Assembly (NCBI GenBank): GCA_003260075.1
Contig: QLIY01000725.1
Location: 19,957 to 83,956, forward strand
Direction of reading: 5' to 3'
DNA: 64,000 bases
Source of the DNA: Phallusia mammillata
Lineage: Eukaryota; Chordata; Ascidiacea; Phlebobranchia; Ascidiidae
Under the pieces are notes generated by a model. That model did not search any database. It saw nothing but the letters and a program-made list of their open reading frames with translations, and was not told the DNA's origin. This document shows, piece after piece, positions 1 to 12,343 of this stretch (position 1 is its first letter; every line of letters begins with the position of its first letter). The position numbers and the translations under genes are program-made.

Positions 1-44
1 CTAGTCTAAACAGATCTAAACAAGCTATGGTGTTACAAAAAAAC

Positions 45-815
45 ATTCTTAGGTAAATTTTGCGATACCTATGCCAAGTTGACCTTCAATGACCCCTCGT
101 CGAATAGCGGCCATGCTGACAATAACCACTCATTGCAGCTTTCGATATTTCATTTTTTTTACCTTTATGTTAATAAACAACAAACATGAACATACATGAA
201 ACCAAACAATCATTTATGAAGTTAAATCACATCTGAGGTGTGAATTCTTTGCCAAAGCTAAATATGCACATGCTAATTTAATAAAACATATGACATTGCT
301 GCCCAAAAGCAACCAATTTCAGATCACAGAAAATACCACCCAGTACAACAGCTGTTCATGCATGACACAGAGATCAACAATTGTAAACCAATGAATAACT
401 CCCTCAGGATTTATGTGCTATAGTGTTTGAAGGTTTACATATTTTAGGCTGTAACGTAACCACTGGACTGATTAAACTAAAAAAAATAATTAACAAACAA
501 GAACCACCCTCCAAGCAACTGTATAAAATTTCAGCACTTATATTTCTGATATGAAGGACTGGTAAACCTAAAGACGAATATTTCAGGGTTAAGGGGTGAA
601 AATAGGCAAATTTAATTTTTTTTACAAAATCTGTTAAAATACTTTACAAGGTACCATTCAACAAAGTTTAAAACTCCTGAATCATCTACTTGAGTAAACA
701 TAGCTGTTTCAAAAAAATCATGCAGCAAGTGTTTAAATTTGAACAAGTTCTTTCTTGACCAAAACAAATCAGTGTTACAGAGAAAAATGAAAAAAAGACA
801 AAAACAATGTTAAAG
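45..815 (+). repeat. Dispersed repeat R1, copy A (partial)
   Basis: This stretch aligns by eye to copies at 4070-5335, 6107-7200, 10273-11790 and 27690-29113. Shared landmarks are a block with AAGTTGACCTTCAATGACC and GCGGCCATGCTGACAA, a block with GCTAATTTAATAAAAC, and an A-rich end with CTTTCTTGACCAAA. It lacks the terminal hairpin of the better copies and has no coding capacity. Confidence 0.6.
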
Positions 816-833
816 TCAGAACAAAACACTTAC

Positions 834-992
834 ATTATTATCTTGATTTGTGACAGCATTACTTAAGGATGTAAAATCATCATCTTGCAAGTTGCAGTTG
901 ACAAGTCTCAACATAGAAATTGTGTCAATGCATTTGTCCAAATACTTTCCAACACCGCTAAGGTCATTAGATGACAACTCAAGATAATACAA
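834..992 (-). CDS. Leucine-rich-repeat exon B of the NLR gene
   Basis: A 159-nt phase-0 exon with acceptor TTACAG and donor GTAAGT. It encodes LYYLELSSNDLSGVGKYLD and MLRLVNCNLQDDDFTSLSNA, the alternating xLxxLxLxxN/C pattern of ribonuclease-inhibitor-like LRRs. It is the last recognisable piece of the receptor in the window. Confidence 0.68.
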
Positions 993-3900
993 CTGTAAAT
1001 ACACTTTTTTACATTAGTATATCAGAAAAAATTAACTGTTCAATTACAATTAAACACAAAATGCACATCAAGTTACTGAATCTACCATATTTAAATTAAC
1101 ATGTAGCAATCATTTGATAAAACATATTTATTACCCACATGATTATTTTGATGTCCAATGACCTCACTTAGTTTTTTTACCAAGAGAAGTGGAAAATAAC
1201 ACTCCCTTAGCGTCAGTTCAATAATATCAGTAAGCACATCGAAAAACAAAACAAATATCATTGATAAATCAAGTTCGTTCACATGTAACTTTGTGATCTG
1301 TCAATATAAAAAGTATGTATTGCACCACTAAATTCAAACTGTTAAAATAGCATTTTTTTTCTTGTATACACACCCACAACGTCTAGTTGACAATAGGCCG
1401 TAACTAGAAAGAGACAAAAATTTTCAGAACTGACGGTGTCAAATTTTAAGCAAAATTCTTATTTACAAGATTAACTAATTTTTTTTCAAAATCTGTTTTT
1501 GTATACAGCCTCAAATTTTGACAAACCACCAATCATCAAAGACTATTTTGCCTGTTCAGCCAAATACTGCTTACTCTAATTATTCTTAACATTTGGTAAC
1601 AATTACACAGACTTAATACTTATTACCTACATATTTAGTTCAATTTACTTTGTGCTTTGAATGTCGAATTGTTTGCAACAATATTTGAAAACCTGCTCCA
1701 TAAAAAGAGGCTGGCTCCATCACATCTCCTACATTCAGACTAAGCGGAGTATGAGCAGCTCTTAGCACATGGCAGAAACAAATTACATCATGTGGGAGTA
1801 TCTCTCTTGACAGTAACAACGAACTTGGTAGGAAACTGGCAACAGCCTTGGTTAAATCATCATCTTGTGCCTCATAGACCCAACTGCATACGTTAAAAAT
1901 AGTGAAATCATTTTTTCTTGATAAATATTGTGATACTAATAGCTTTGATTGCATATCATTAAAATATTCATCTGGTGAAACTGGAAAATCACGAGGCAAC
2001 CTGCTCAACAAATCTGTCAGAAGATTGAGAAACTTGGATTTCAAAAAAAATTCTTTTTCCTTGAGTATGTTAGCAATAGAAAATATATCATTCAACTTTT
2101 CCTGTGTTTTCTGGTGACAAAATCCAAACAAAAAACGAGTGACAACTTCCCAACGACCTTCTTGCACGAACTCTTCCATGTTAGCAGTGAATTCTTCATC
2201 AGAGGCAAACACCATGAGATAGAGTGCAGCTAAAAACTCCTGCCATGTAGCATGAATGAAAAAAATAAGTTACATTTCCATCCAGAATTAACAAGCCGGG
2301 CTCAGGTGCAGCATTGGAACACATAAATGGTTGAATGGATTCAAATTGCAATCCATATTCAGCTAAATCATTTTTTTTAAATTGGAACTGACGATTTTTA
2401 ACACCAACAAAGGCAAGCCTGGCCAGTTTCTTTAGGGTCATTTTATTTGTCTCAAACTGCTTGTGTTTTTGCCACTCGTGTAATTGCTCAACAAAAACTT
2501 CAGTAACTGAAAACAGTTTGTTACTTGATAAATTCTTAGGTATAAACTTCATAATCATTCTGCAAAACATTGGAATAAAACATATAGCAGAAATGGTGGG
2601 TTGTGTTTCCAAAGTTTTTTGAACCAAATTTTGTTCCTGCTCAGTTTTAAGGATCTGTTTGCTGAGGAGAATCTGGGACTTTTGATCAAGACCTAAAACA
2701 TGTGCCATAAACAAAGACCTGCAGTCTGGGTTGAATTTCTCAAATGCTACTGGACGTGAAGCAATCACTTTTTTGGCATTAGGTAGAAGGCGACCGTTTA
2801 AAAGATTCATCAGGATGTTGTAAGCACTTTCCTTTTCATCACACAACTTTACAGCAGATGGATGTTCAGAAAAGTTTCCTGTGTGTCTGGCTTCATCAAG
2901 ACCATCAATGACAATCAGTGTGTCTGGAGATTGCTCAATTTTCTTCAGTATGTATTCATCTGTTTCCAGCTTGTGTGTATAATTACAATCAGTGGATGCA
3001 AGAAGAAACTTAAGGACATTGTATTTTTCTTTGTTTTCAAAGTTAAGATCTCTGCTTGAAATGTGGAACACAAATGATTCAAGGTGAGTCTTGATCCAAT
3101 GTTTGATAACTGATTTACAAAAAGTGGTCTTACCAATCCCAGCCATTCCAGTAACACCTACAACATTACAACGGTGTTTATTGAATGATTCTTGTGATGA
3201 TTTGACACTCTCATCAAATGCGTTTTCTGCCTTATCAAACACTTTCTCGGCAGTTATATTGTTTTTACCCCCCCCCCAGTGGTCTTACCAATCCCAGCCA
3301 TTCCAGTAACACCTACAACATTACAGCGATGTTTATTGAATGATTTATGTGACGATTTGACACTCTCATCAAATGCATTTTTGGCCTTATCAAACACTTT
3401 CTCGGCAGTTATACTGTTTCCGTAAGTTTGTTTGCTTTGTTTTCTGAATGACCAGCTGCTTGAATTTCCAAACTGTTCTGGGGTTACATTTTTTTCCTGG
3501 GTAACTTGCAGAGGGACCGGGTTTTGTTGGCCAACTTTTTCATTCACAGATTTCTTGCATGCATCTTTGAGCACACGCATTTGCAACTCTGTAACAATTT
3601 TATGTGCATTTCGTTAATTTGGGTCTCAGTGTGGTATACAAGTTCAGTACAAATGTATTTGTTTTATTTAACACTTTTAAAATACATGTTTTAAGAAGGC
3701 GTATTAAAAAGCAAAAAGGGCATTTGTGGCAAGCTTTTAATCCCATTAACAGGTATTCACAACGATACTGAAAGTCTATAAACAGTACATGCTACTGGTA
3801 AAGTTACTAATCTACACTTCTCCAGCAGAGTGAATAGCTGTTCTGAAATTTTGTTTTAGAGCATGGAAGAAATTTCAGTCAAAAAATCAAAAGGCATCAC

Positions 3901-6900
3901 TCGCCGCATCAGACTTTTATTTGCACTTTTAATCTCTCATATCTTTCCTATTCTTAGTCAGGTTTCAGTTAACAACCCAAACACATTGCACAACATGACA
4001 ACATACACTTCAGAAACTGTTTATGAAGCGACAGTACTGTCTCTTCTCACTTAGACTATGCTCACTATGTTTTGAACAAAATACTGCAATACTGCTGCGC
4101 GAAATCTGAACAACCTTTAATGACCTTTTTGACAAGTTTTTCAATAGCACGGAGTCCTTGGTGTTCAACAAAATCATATTTCCTAATTTATACAAAACTC
4201 ATGTATTGTTTCTTTAGTTCATTTGTCCAAAAATGAAGAAGTTATGTTGTGACGTAAAATCGTTCTTACAGGGTTTTGCCAAACTTACAAGTTGACCTTA
4301 TGTCATGCAGCAGTCAAGCCAACAATGACCGTTCAATGACCATTTTTTGTGGCATTTGTCTAGTTCACTTTTTGACCTTTATGTTTAGCAACAATCTTTT
4401 GCCCGACTTATAACAAAGCAAAACACTGTTTCTCAAGTTTAAATCACTTCTAAGGTATAAAACCTTTGCCAAAGGTATAAATGCACATGCTAACCCAGTA
4501 TACCATATAGCAGGGGTGGGCAACCTATGGCCCGAGGAACTTTTGAGCAGCCCGGGACTCGTATTATATTTTGATCGGCCGGACAGAATGTATGTGTTAG
4601 AGCCTACTTTTATACCGAGGGTTGTTACATTAAACATTGATAGTTAGTAGTTTATTACTAAGCAGAGGCATTGTTACGTACAATAACAAAATCACTGTGT
4701 GTTTGACTTTGCCTAGCACCGCTATGTTATTGCATGATTATCTGCTGCCGCATGCCCCCCCCCCGTAGTTTATTACTAAGCAGAGGCATTGTTACGTACA
4801 ATAACAAAATCATTGTGTGTTTGACTTTGCCTAGCACCGCTATGTTATTGCATGATTATCGTTGCGGCCTGCTGCCGCATGATATCACTACTTTTTGGCC
4901 CGCACATGCAAAAAGGTTGCCCACCTATGCTATATAGCATTGCTGTGCTAAAACAGCTGATTTGCAATTACCAAAACGACTGCCTAGTAAAATGTCAGGG
5001 CAGTTTTTTATTTTGAAATTGTATTATTTCGGGATTTAGGAGGGTGAAAAATGGGTAAATCTAACTAAAAGTTACAAAACACTTTTGAATATTTTACAAT
5101 ACACCGACCAACAAAGTATAAAACTTCTGGATCATGTACTATAGTATGTAGAGCAGTTGTAAAATTTTCACGTTTTGGATGCCTGTGGGTGACGGCCGGG
5201 TCATTCAGGGTCAGACTTCAGAAGGATCAAATTTGCACTTATCATGTAAATTTAAATATGTTTAAAGCACTCTTTCTTGACCAAACTCATGGAACAAACC
5301 AGCATTAGACAGAAAAAAGGAAAATAATTTTTTTTAAACAGAATGATACAACCTTCAGGTGAAATTTCCTCATCACTAGATTCTGATGAAATGTCTGAAT
5401 CTCCACTGCTCATCTCTACATCTGTTAAAGCATTACAACCCTTTCATTCAATACAGGCAAATAACTATTGGTTTATGTTATTTAAACAGTTGCAAATGAA
5501 TGGACAATTTCTGAACCTATGGCCCTATGGTGTGAGTAAGCAAAAAAAAAAATAGGGGCTCATTAACTAATATACTGCTTTCGTTAAATAGTATCAGTCT
5601 TTGTAAAGAGTTTTGAATGGTCAAAAGGTTGCAAATGACATTTATTCATCATACAATACCTTGAAATGAAGATCCTGCCTTTTGTTTATGTTTGGGAATG
5701 TAAATGTCAGGAGCAACAAGATCAAGTTTTTTGAGAGCTTTTGCAATGTTTTTAATTTTAGCTGAAAAAAAAACACTGTGGTAAAACCACAATGCAACAT
5801 GTACAGGAGTAAATGAACATATATGTTTAATAACAAAAGTGTGGTAAATACTTTGCGGCCAAAAACAAGCAGCACTAAAGTCAGGTTCACTTTAGGTCAA
5901 ATGTCAAATAGTTTATAATAGTTGTGCCGTTTAAACCACCAGATTGCAACTGTTGCTGTAGTGTAGTGGAAGTAACATTGCCTCATGCGCATAATCTTAG
6001 GGTTTGAATCCCGTTTATTTTTATCTTTTTTGAAGACTTGTAGAGATGCCGGCGGTAAGGGTTATTCGGGTCAGGTCAAGGTTTAAAATCATAAATAACA
6101 TTAAAAACTAGAAGAGTGGCTTTCTGATATACTTCCATTTTATATATTCTATACGATGTTTTTCAATTTACTATACACATATGATTGTTTTTGTTAACAA
6201 AAACAAATGGGTCCCCATACGCACGTTTGTGCAGATTTACAGTAAACAAATGTTGCGGTGATTTTTAGATTCTTAAGGACAAATTTTTAGAAAGCATTAA
6301 CCCAACAATAAAAAAAAATGTTCGTATTCTTTTTGCACTATTATTGAGTGTATACATAACAAATTGTTTTTCATTTAACTTTGTTTCGCAAAACGAGTAC
6401 CATTGACCTGTAGTAACCTCTCAGTGTGCACACGCCNNNNNNNNNNNNNNNNNNNNNNNNNNNNNNNNNNNNNNNNNNNNNNNNNNNNNNNNNNNNNNNN
6501 NNNNNNNNNNNNNNNNNNNNNNNNNNNNNNNNNNNNNNNNNNNNNNNNNNNNNNNNNNNNNNNNNNNNNNNNNNNNNNNNNNNNNNNNNNNNNNNNNNNN
6601 NNNNNNNNNNNNNNNNNNNNNNNNNNNNNNNNNNNNNNNNNNNNNNNNNNNNNNNNNNNNNNNNNNNNNNNNNNNNNNNNNNNNNNNNNNNNNNNNNNNN
6701 NNNNNNNNNNNNNNNNNNNNNNNNNNNNNNNNNNNNNNNNNNNNNNNNNNNNNNNNNNNNNNNNNNNNNNNNNNNNNNNNNNNNNNNNNNNNNNNNNNNN
6801 NNNNNNNNNNNNNNNNNNNNNNNNNNNNNNNNNNNNNNNNNNNNNNNNNNNNNNNNNNNNNNNNNNNNNNNNNNNNNNNNNNNNNNNNNNNNNNNNNTTT

Positions 6901-9900
6901 ACGTTTCGGGGGCCTGTGGGTGAACCGCTGGGTCATTTGGGGTCAAACTTCTAGAGGATCAAGTTCAGATTGATAACTAACATATGTCCAAATTTAAATA
7001 AATTTAAAGCACTCCTTCTTTACCACACGAGCGATAAAAACCAGCGTTAAAAATTTTACATTTCGGGGGCCTGTGGGTGAACCGCTGGGTCATTTGGAAT
7101 CAAACTTCTAGAGGATCAAGTTCAGATTGATAACTAACATTTAAATAAATTTGAAACACTTTTTCTTTACCAAACCAGCCCCTTCAGGGAAGGGGAGCCA
7201 TAACAAGCATTTCCAAACATTTGACCTGACATTACCTTCTTGACCTAAAGTGAACCAGACTCTAGTGTCGCTCGTTTTTGGTGTCAAAGCATCTACCCAA
7301 AAGTGTAGCAGCTGCAGGAACCAAATATTTCAGCTCATTTTTTATTGTAATTGCTATTAATAACTTTATCATCAAAAGTCGCTCAATGTACATTTAACAA
7401 GCCCTACACCTGGCTTGATGAATTTAACATTCAACCTGAAATTATTTGCTTTACCCATATAACAATTCCACAACAACTATGGTCTAGGCTACCATTAAGC
7501 TGGGGCTGAAAATAAAGACAACTGGAAGCTGAGCATGGTTTTTCTTTACAAATTTATTAACTACCCCAAATAGTTCAGTCTCAAAACAATAAACCAATCT
7601 CAAATAGTTTAAGCTATAAAATATGACTTATGCTAATATTACAAGCAAAAAGTAAGTACAGTTCTATCCTATACAAATAAACTGAGTAATGCACCACCTC
7701 AGTCTTTGTTTTTAACACAGGAATGTTTACTACCTGTTTAGTAAGACCGTGGTAATTCTCTGTATTGTTAGGTTTTATGTGGCCAAAAGTAAGTACTTTT
7801 ATATACAGAAAAGTAAATATTTTGAATCATTGTTTTTGTCTATAGGTACAAATATCAACATTAATGGCTTCCAAACTGGAATAAGCAGTCAATTTAGGTA
7901 CAGGAAAGCAATTTTAAAAGATATTCATCTATTACTCACATAATCCGTTTAATTTCATTAGCTTAAAAAATCACCCATTTAAGGAGGCTAGCGGAGTAAA
8001 CTTGGGTGCTTTAGAGTCAAACGAAACAGATTACACATCTACATGACTATATCTGTCATCTGTAAAAGTTTCATCATTAACCCCTCAATGATTTCATGGC
8101 AAAAAAGAGTTGGACAATTTTGGGAGAGAAAAACAAACAAACAAACAAACAAACCAATCAAGTAAAATGAAAATGTGTTACAGTTGTGATTAGGTTTGTG
8201 TTTTAAGCAATAAAGCTTGTAAAACTGGGACATATTTGGTGGCACTCTGTATGATATTACTGTACATTATGGTTCCGCAGCAAAGGTATTGCATACCTGG
8301 ATTGTAACAATCTTCTATATGAGTTTTCTATATTTAGATTTTGGTTTTATTTACGAGGATTTTTAGCGATTGGCAAGTATTTTAAAAATTCCATACTTAC
8401 TTAAATTGTTTGCTCTCACCCAAGTAGACAAAATTTGATAACGTTGTTCAAGTGAGTTTCCCTTGTAATCACTTTCAATTTGTGACAATTGTATGTCAGC
8501 AAGTTCAAACTTCATTCTGGCAATGTCTTTTATGAACTCACCATCAGCGTATTGACTTAAAAAATCATACAAAAACCAAGCACGGTTGCGATCTAAAAAA
8601 ATGCAAGAAATAATTCGTTCCTGATTACCATAGTTGTAATGTCACAACACCAATAATAATTAATCAGGCATTGTTGTCATACAAAAGAACTACAGTAATC
8701 TTAACCATGTTGCATGAAACTTGCTGACTTGCAATTACTTTTGACCCTGAAAGTCACACTTGTTATTCTAATAATTGAAATGAACCATTCCAATAGAAAT
8801 TCAAAGATATGGTTTATATAAGTGTGGTTTGTCAAAAGTGTCTTTCTATTGAAAGTATCTTTCTGAATGGAATTGGTCTCCTAAGCTTTCCTGCATAGTA
8901 CTGGATAGGCTTGAACAATTTATCCTCTAAAGCAGTGGTTCCCAACCTTTTTGTAGTCCTGGACCCCTTTTATAAATTTTATAGGTCCGCGGACCACCAA
9001 CGTAATTTAGTCTTGTTATGTTTTGCATTTCCAGCATTAACTGTTATTATACTTTCGCTTTTGGGGGCAAAATTTAATCAACCTTCACAGTCCTTTAATC
9101 TCAACACATTTCTGCACGGTAGCAGTCAATTCAACAAAGAAATAAATTTTCTGAGGTACAATACTTAAACCAAAGCAACAACTTCTATTGTTAATGAATG
9201 TTGTGATGTCGCAATGGAGGTAACAATCACAAGTTTTCCTGATCTAAGGGTTTGATAAACAGTTTGCACTCATATGCAGGATTGTAAAAACGGTTCGGGA
9301 ACTTAAAAATATTGTACTGCTGTTAATGCTACTACAAATGTTTCGTTCCACAGACCTCCTGGGGGGGATCCCGCATGGACCACTTGGGGGATCCGCGAAC
9401 CCCAGGTTGGGAACCACTGCTCTAAAGGGATGCAAAGCAATGACACAAGCCCATCCAAAGCTGGCACACTATCCACCAAGCTACACTGGCTCAGTAAGCC
9501 AACCAAAATCACATCGCAAGAACTGTTGCCAGTAAGCTATGCAGCATAAGTGAGCGTTGCAGTGGGGGATTGCCAGTTCGATCATTATTCAGCTAAGATC
9601 ACCATGTTGACTTAACTGACTTAGCGCCAACCTTCCATGTGGAACAGGACATTATATATGAGGAAGCAAGCATTTAATTTGTTGAAAAAAAGCTCTAATT
9701 TGTATATTTGCCAGTTGCATTTGAGATTAGATGAATTTGTTTGAAATTTGCTTGCAATTTAGGCAGCCAGCAAACATAAACACATGCATTGAGACTGTTA
9801 AGATGGTCACCAACTAGAAGAATCCTAACCCTGCCAACCATCAATAAAAAAAGTGAATGAAGCATGATAAACGCAAAGAAAAAAAAAACCTTATGCATTT

Positions 9901-12256
9901 GAAATAGAATGGCTATTTCAACTGATATTAAATCAAGGGGCTGGTTTCATTACACACCTTTCATTTGAGAAGTCAACAGAAATTTTATAGCTAATATCAG
10001 AAAGTTTACTAATGACACACAAATCGTTACTATGTAACTTACTTCTTATGATGCATTTTTTTACATTGCTATCAATCAAAACTTCATCAATTTTTTTATC
10101 CCTTTTCTGTTTGTTTACTTCATTTTGGACCAGTATTTCCACGCCAGTTTTAAGTTCATCCTCCTTCTCTAAAAGCACAGATGTGGTTTAAATAAGTTCA
10201 CTATACCATTGCAATGAACATAAGTTTATAAGGTGACTCTCCTTCAGAAAAGGGAAACAAGTTTAATACAACAGAAACTAGAATAGTGGTCTTCTTATAT
10301 ATTGCCAGTATATATATACTACGTCAGTGGTTTTTAACCGGTGGGAAATTTCCCACTAGTGGGAAATTTAATGTTTTTGGAGGGAAATTGTGTGATTCAG
10401 GTAACCAAACTGGGGTCCGCGGGTCAAATCCGGCTTTGGATTAACCGTTGAAAGCCGCAACAACATGTAAGATTAATTTCACCAGGATTTGCAAGACACT
10501 TTAAACAAATCTAAAGGCCGTTTGTTACATCACAGACAAGACTAGAGTATCAATGACTTTGCTATTGTGCGTGAATAAAAGCCTTTCCTTTGTTGATTGT
10601 GATGCAATACATGACTAATGCAAGCAGAGGAGACTTCTAAAAAGTTTTACTCTCTCGCAAAAGCACAATTTAAACAAAATAAGATTGCAGTAGGCCTATA
10701 CCTTTAGGGTTAAATGGACCAAATCGCTTCACAAAATTATTTCATTTAAAGAATAATTTGTTTTTAACGTAGGGCACAAAACATCATTATAAAAATAACA
10801 GAGGGGGAAATTCTTGGTGGTTGACTTTAGTGGGAAACCACACCAAAAAGGTTAAGAACCACTGTACTACATCATAGTTAACGATGTATCACATATACCA
10901 TTTACTATATTTATAATGGATATATATACATTTGGCACCTACATTTCATTGGGTCCCTATCTTTTTCCTGGCACTTTATTACTTCATTGTTTCTGCAAGC
11001 ATAATCTAATGGGTCCCCACATATGTGCATTTGCGATTTGGAAACCGTAAAAATAGGGCACAATTATTGTTAAACTGGAATAAGTTAACCTACATTAACG
11101 TTTACTTTGCAATATAACTAACATTGTAACATCTTAATTCCAACCAGTGAGAAAATGGTCAAGTGACGACTGCGTTCATGCATGAAGCAGAGGCATTTTT
11201 TCCATGAGCCACTATCGTCAATCACTACCATTGCGTCAGCCGTGCACTGAGCGAGCACAAATTTGACAAAAGCCAGTATGTAAAAACATATTTGGGGCTG
11301 TCAGAAGAACTACTGATCCGATTGTACCGAAATTTTTAACAGCCAACCCGGAGCACCCTATCCACAGCTGTTTAAAATTTCAGCAGGTTAAGTCTTTTTT
11401 TCTGACCTCATTAACATGTGAACAAACAAACAAATATTTGGGGATAAAGGGGGGGGGGGGGGTAACAAATATATACAACATCAAGTTACAAAATACTTTA
11501 AAATACACTGCAATGTACCAATCAAAACGTATGAAACTTCAGAATCATCTGCTTTAGCAAGTATAGCTGTTTTAAAAATTTCACGTTTTTTTCGGGGGCT
11601 GTGGGTAAACCGAGGGATCAAACGAGGTCAAAATTCACATGGACTATCTTTAGACCAATCTATAATGTGTGTAAATTGGAAAAAGTTTGAACCATTCTTT
11701 CTTGACCAAAACATGGAAACAAATCTGCCTTAGACGGAAAAAATATAGACAAAAACAACATGTGTCCCCTTCAGGGAAAGGGGCCCATATTAATACCACT
11801 TCATGTGCAATTATAATCTTGCATAAAAACATTAAAAAAATGATTTGATTGTGATGGATTTATGGATGAAAAGTGTTTATTAAACAATATATTCAACCAC
11901 ATCTAATATATTTTAATATTCTCAATGTAAACTTTTGAACATCCATAATATACTCTGGAAATCTATCTGATTGCACATGAATAAAAGAAAACCTTTTAGT
12001 TTGACCCAATATGGAGTTAAAGAATCCTCTTTTTTCAGAAACCGATCCACTGCTAAATCAGCAAACCCGAGTTTTCGCAGAAACTCTTGCCAATTATTTG
12101 GTAGAATGTCTACTTTAGCCAATGTTCTTGCAGTATCTGCAGCCTCTTTTGGAGAAATATTTTTTGACCTATTAACAGTATATATATAATTGAAAGGTTA
12201 TATCTCAAAGGCATTTTGCAATAGGCATCATAGTTTTATTCAAACTAACATATTTT

Positions 12257-12343
<87 letters not shown>

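Noticed and set aside
6403-6954. ORFs through the N gap
   Set aside because: Unknown bases were read as open sequence.
8132-8155. CAAA microsatellite and TA-rich runs (for example 42501-42518)
   Set aside because: Ordinary simple sequence; no function inferred.
12259-12342. G-quadruplex or telomere-like function for the long G runs
   Set aside because: The runs are perfect homopolymers of placeholder lengths, with consistent polarity by segment; artefact is simpler.
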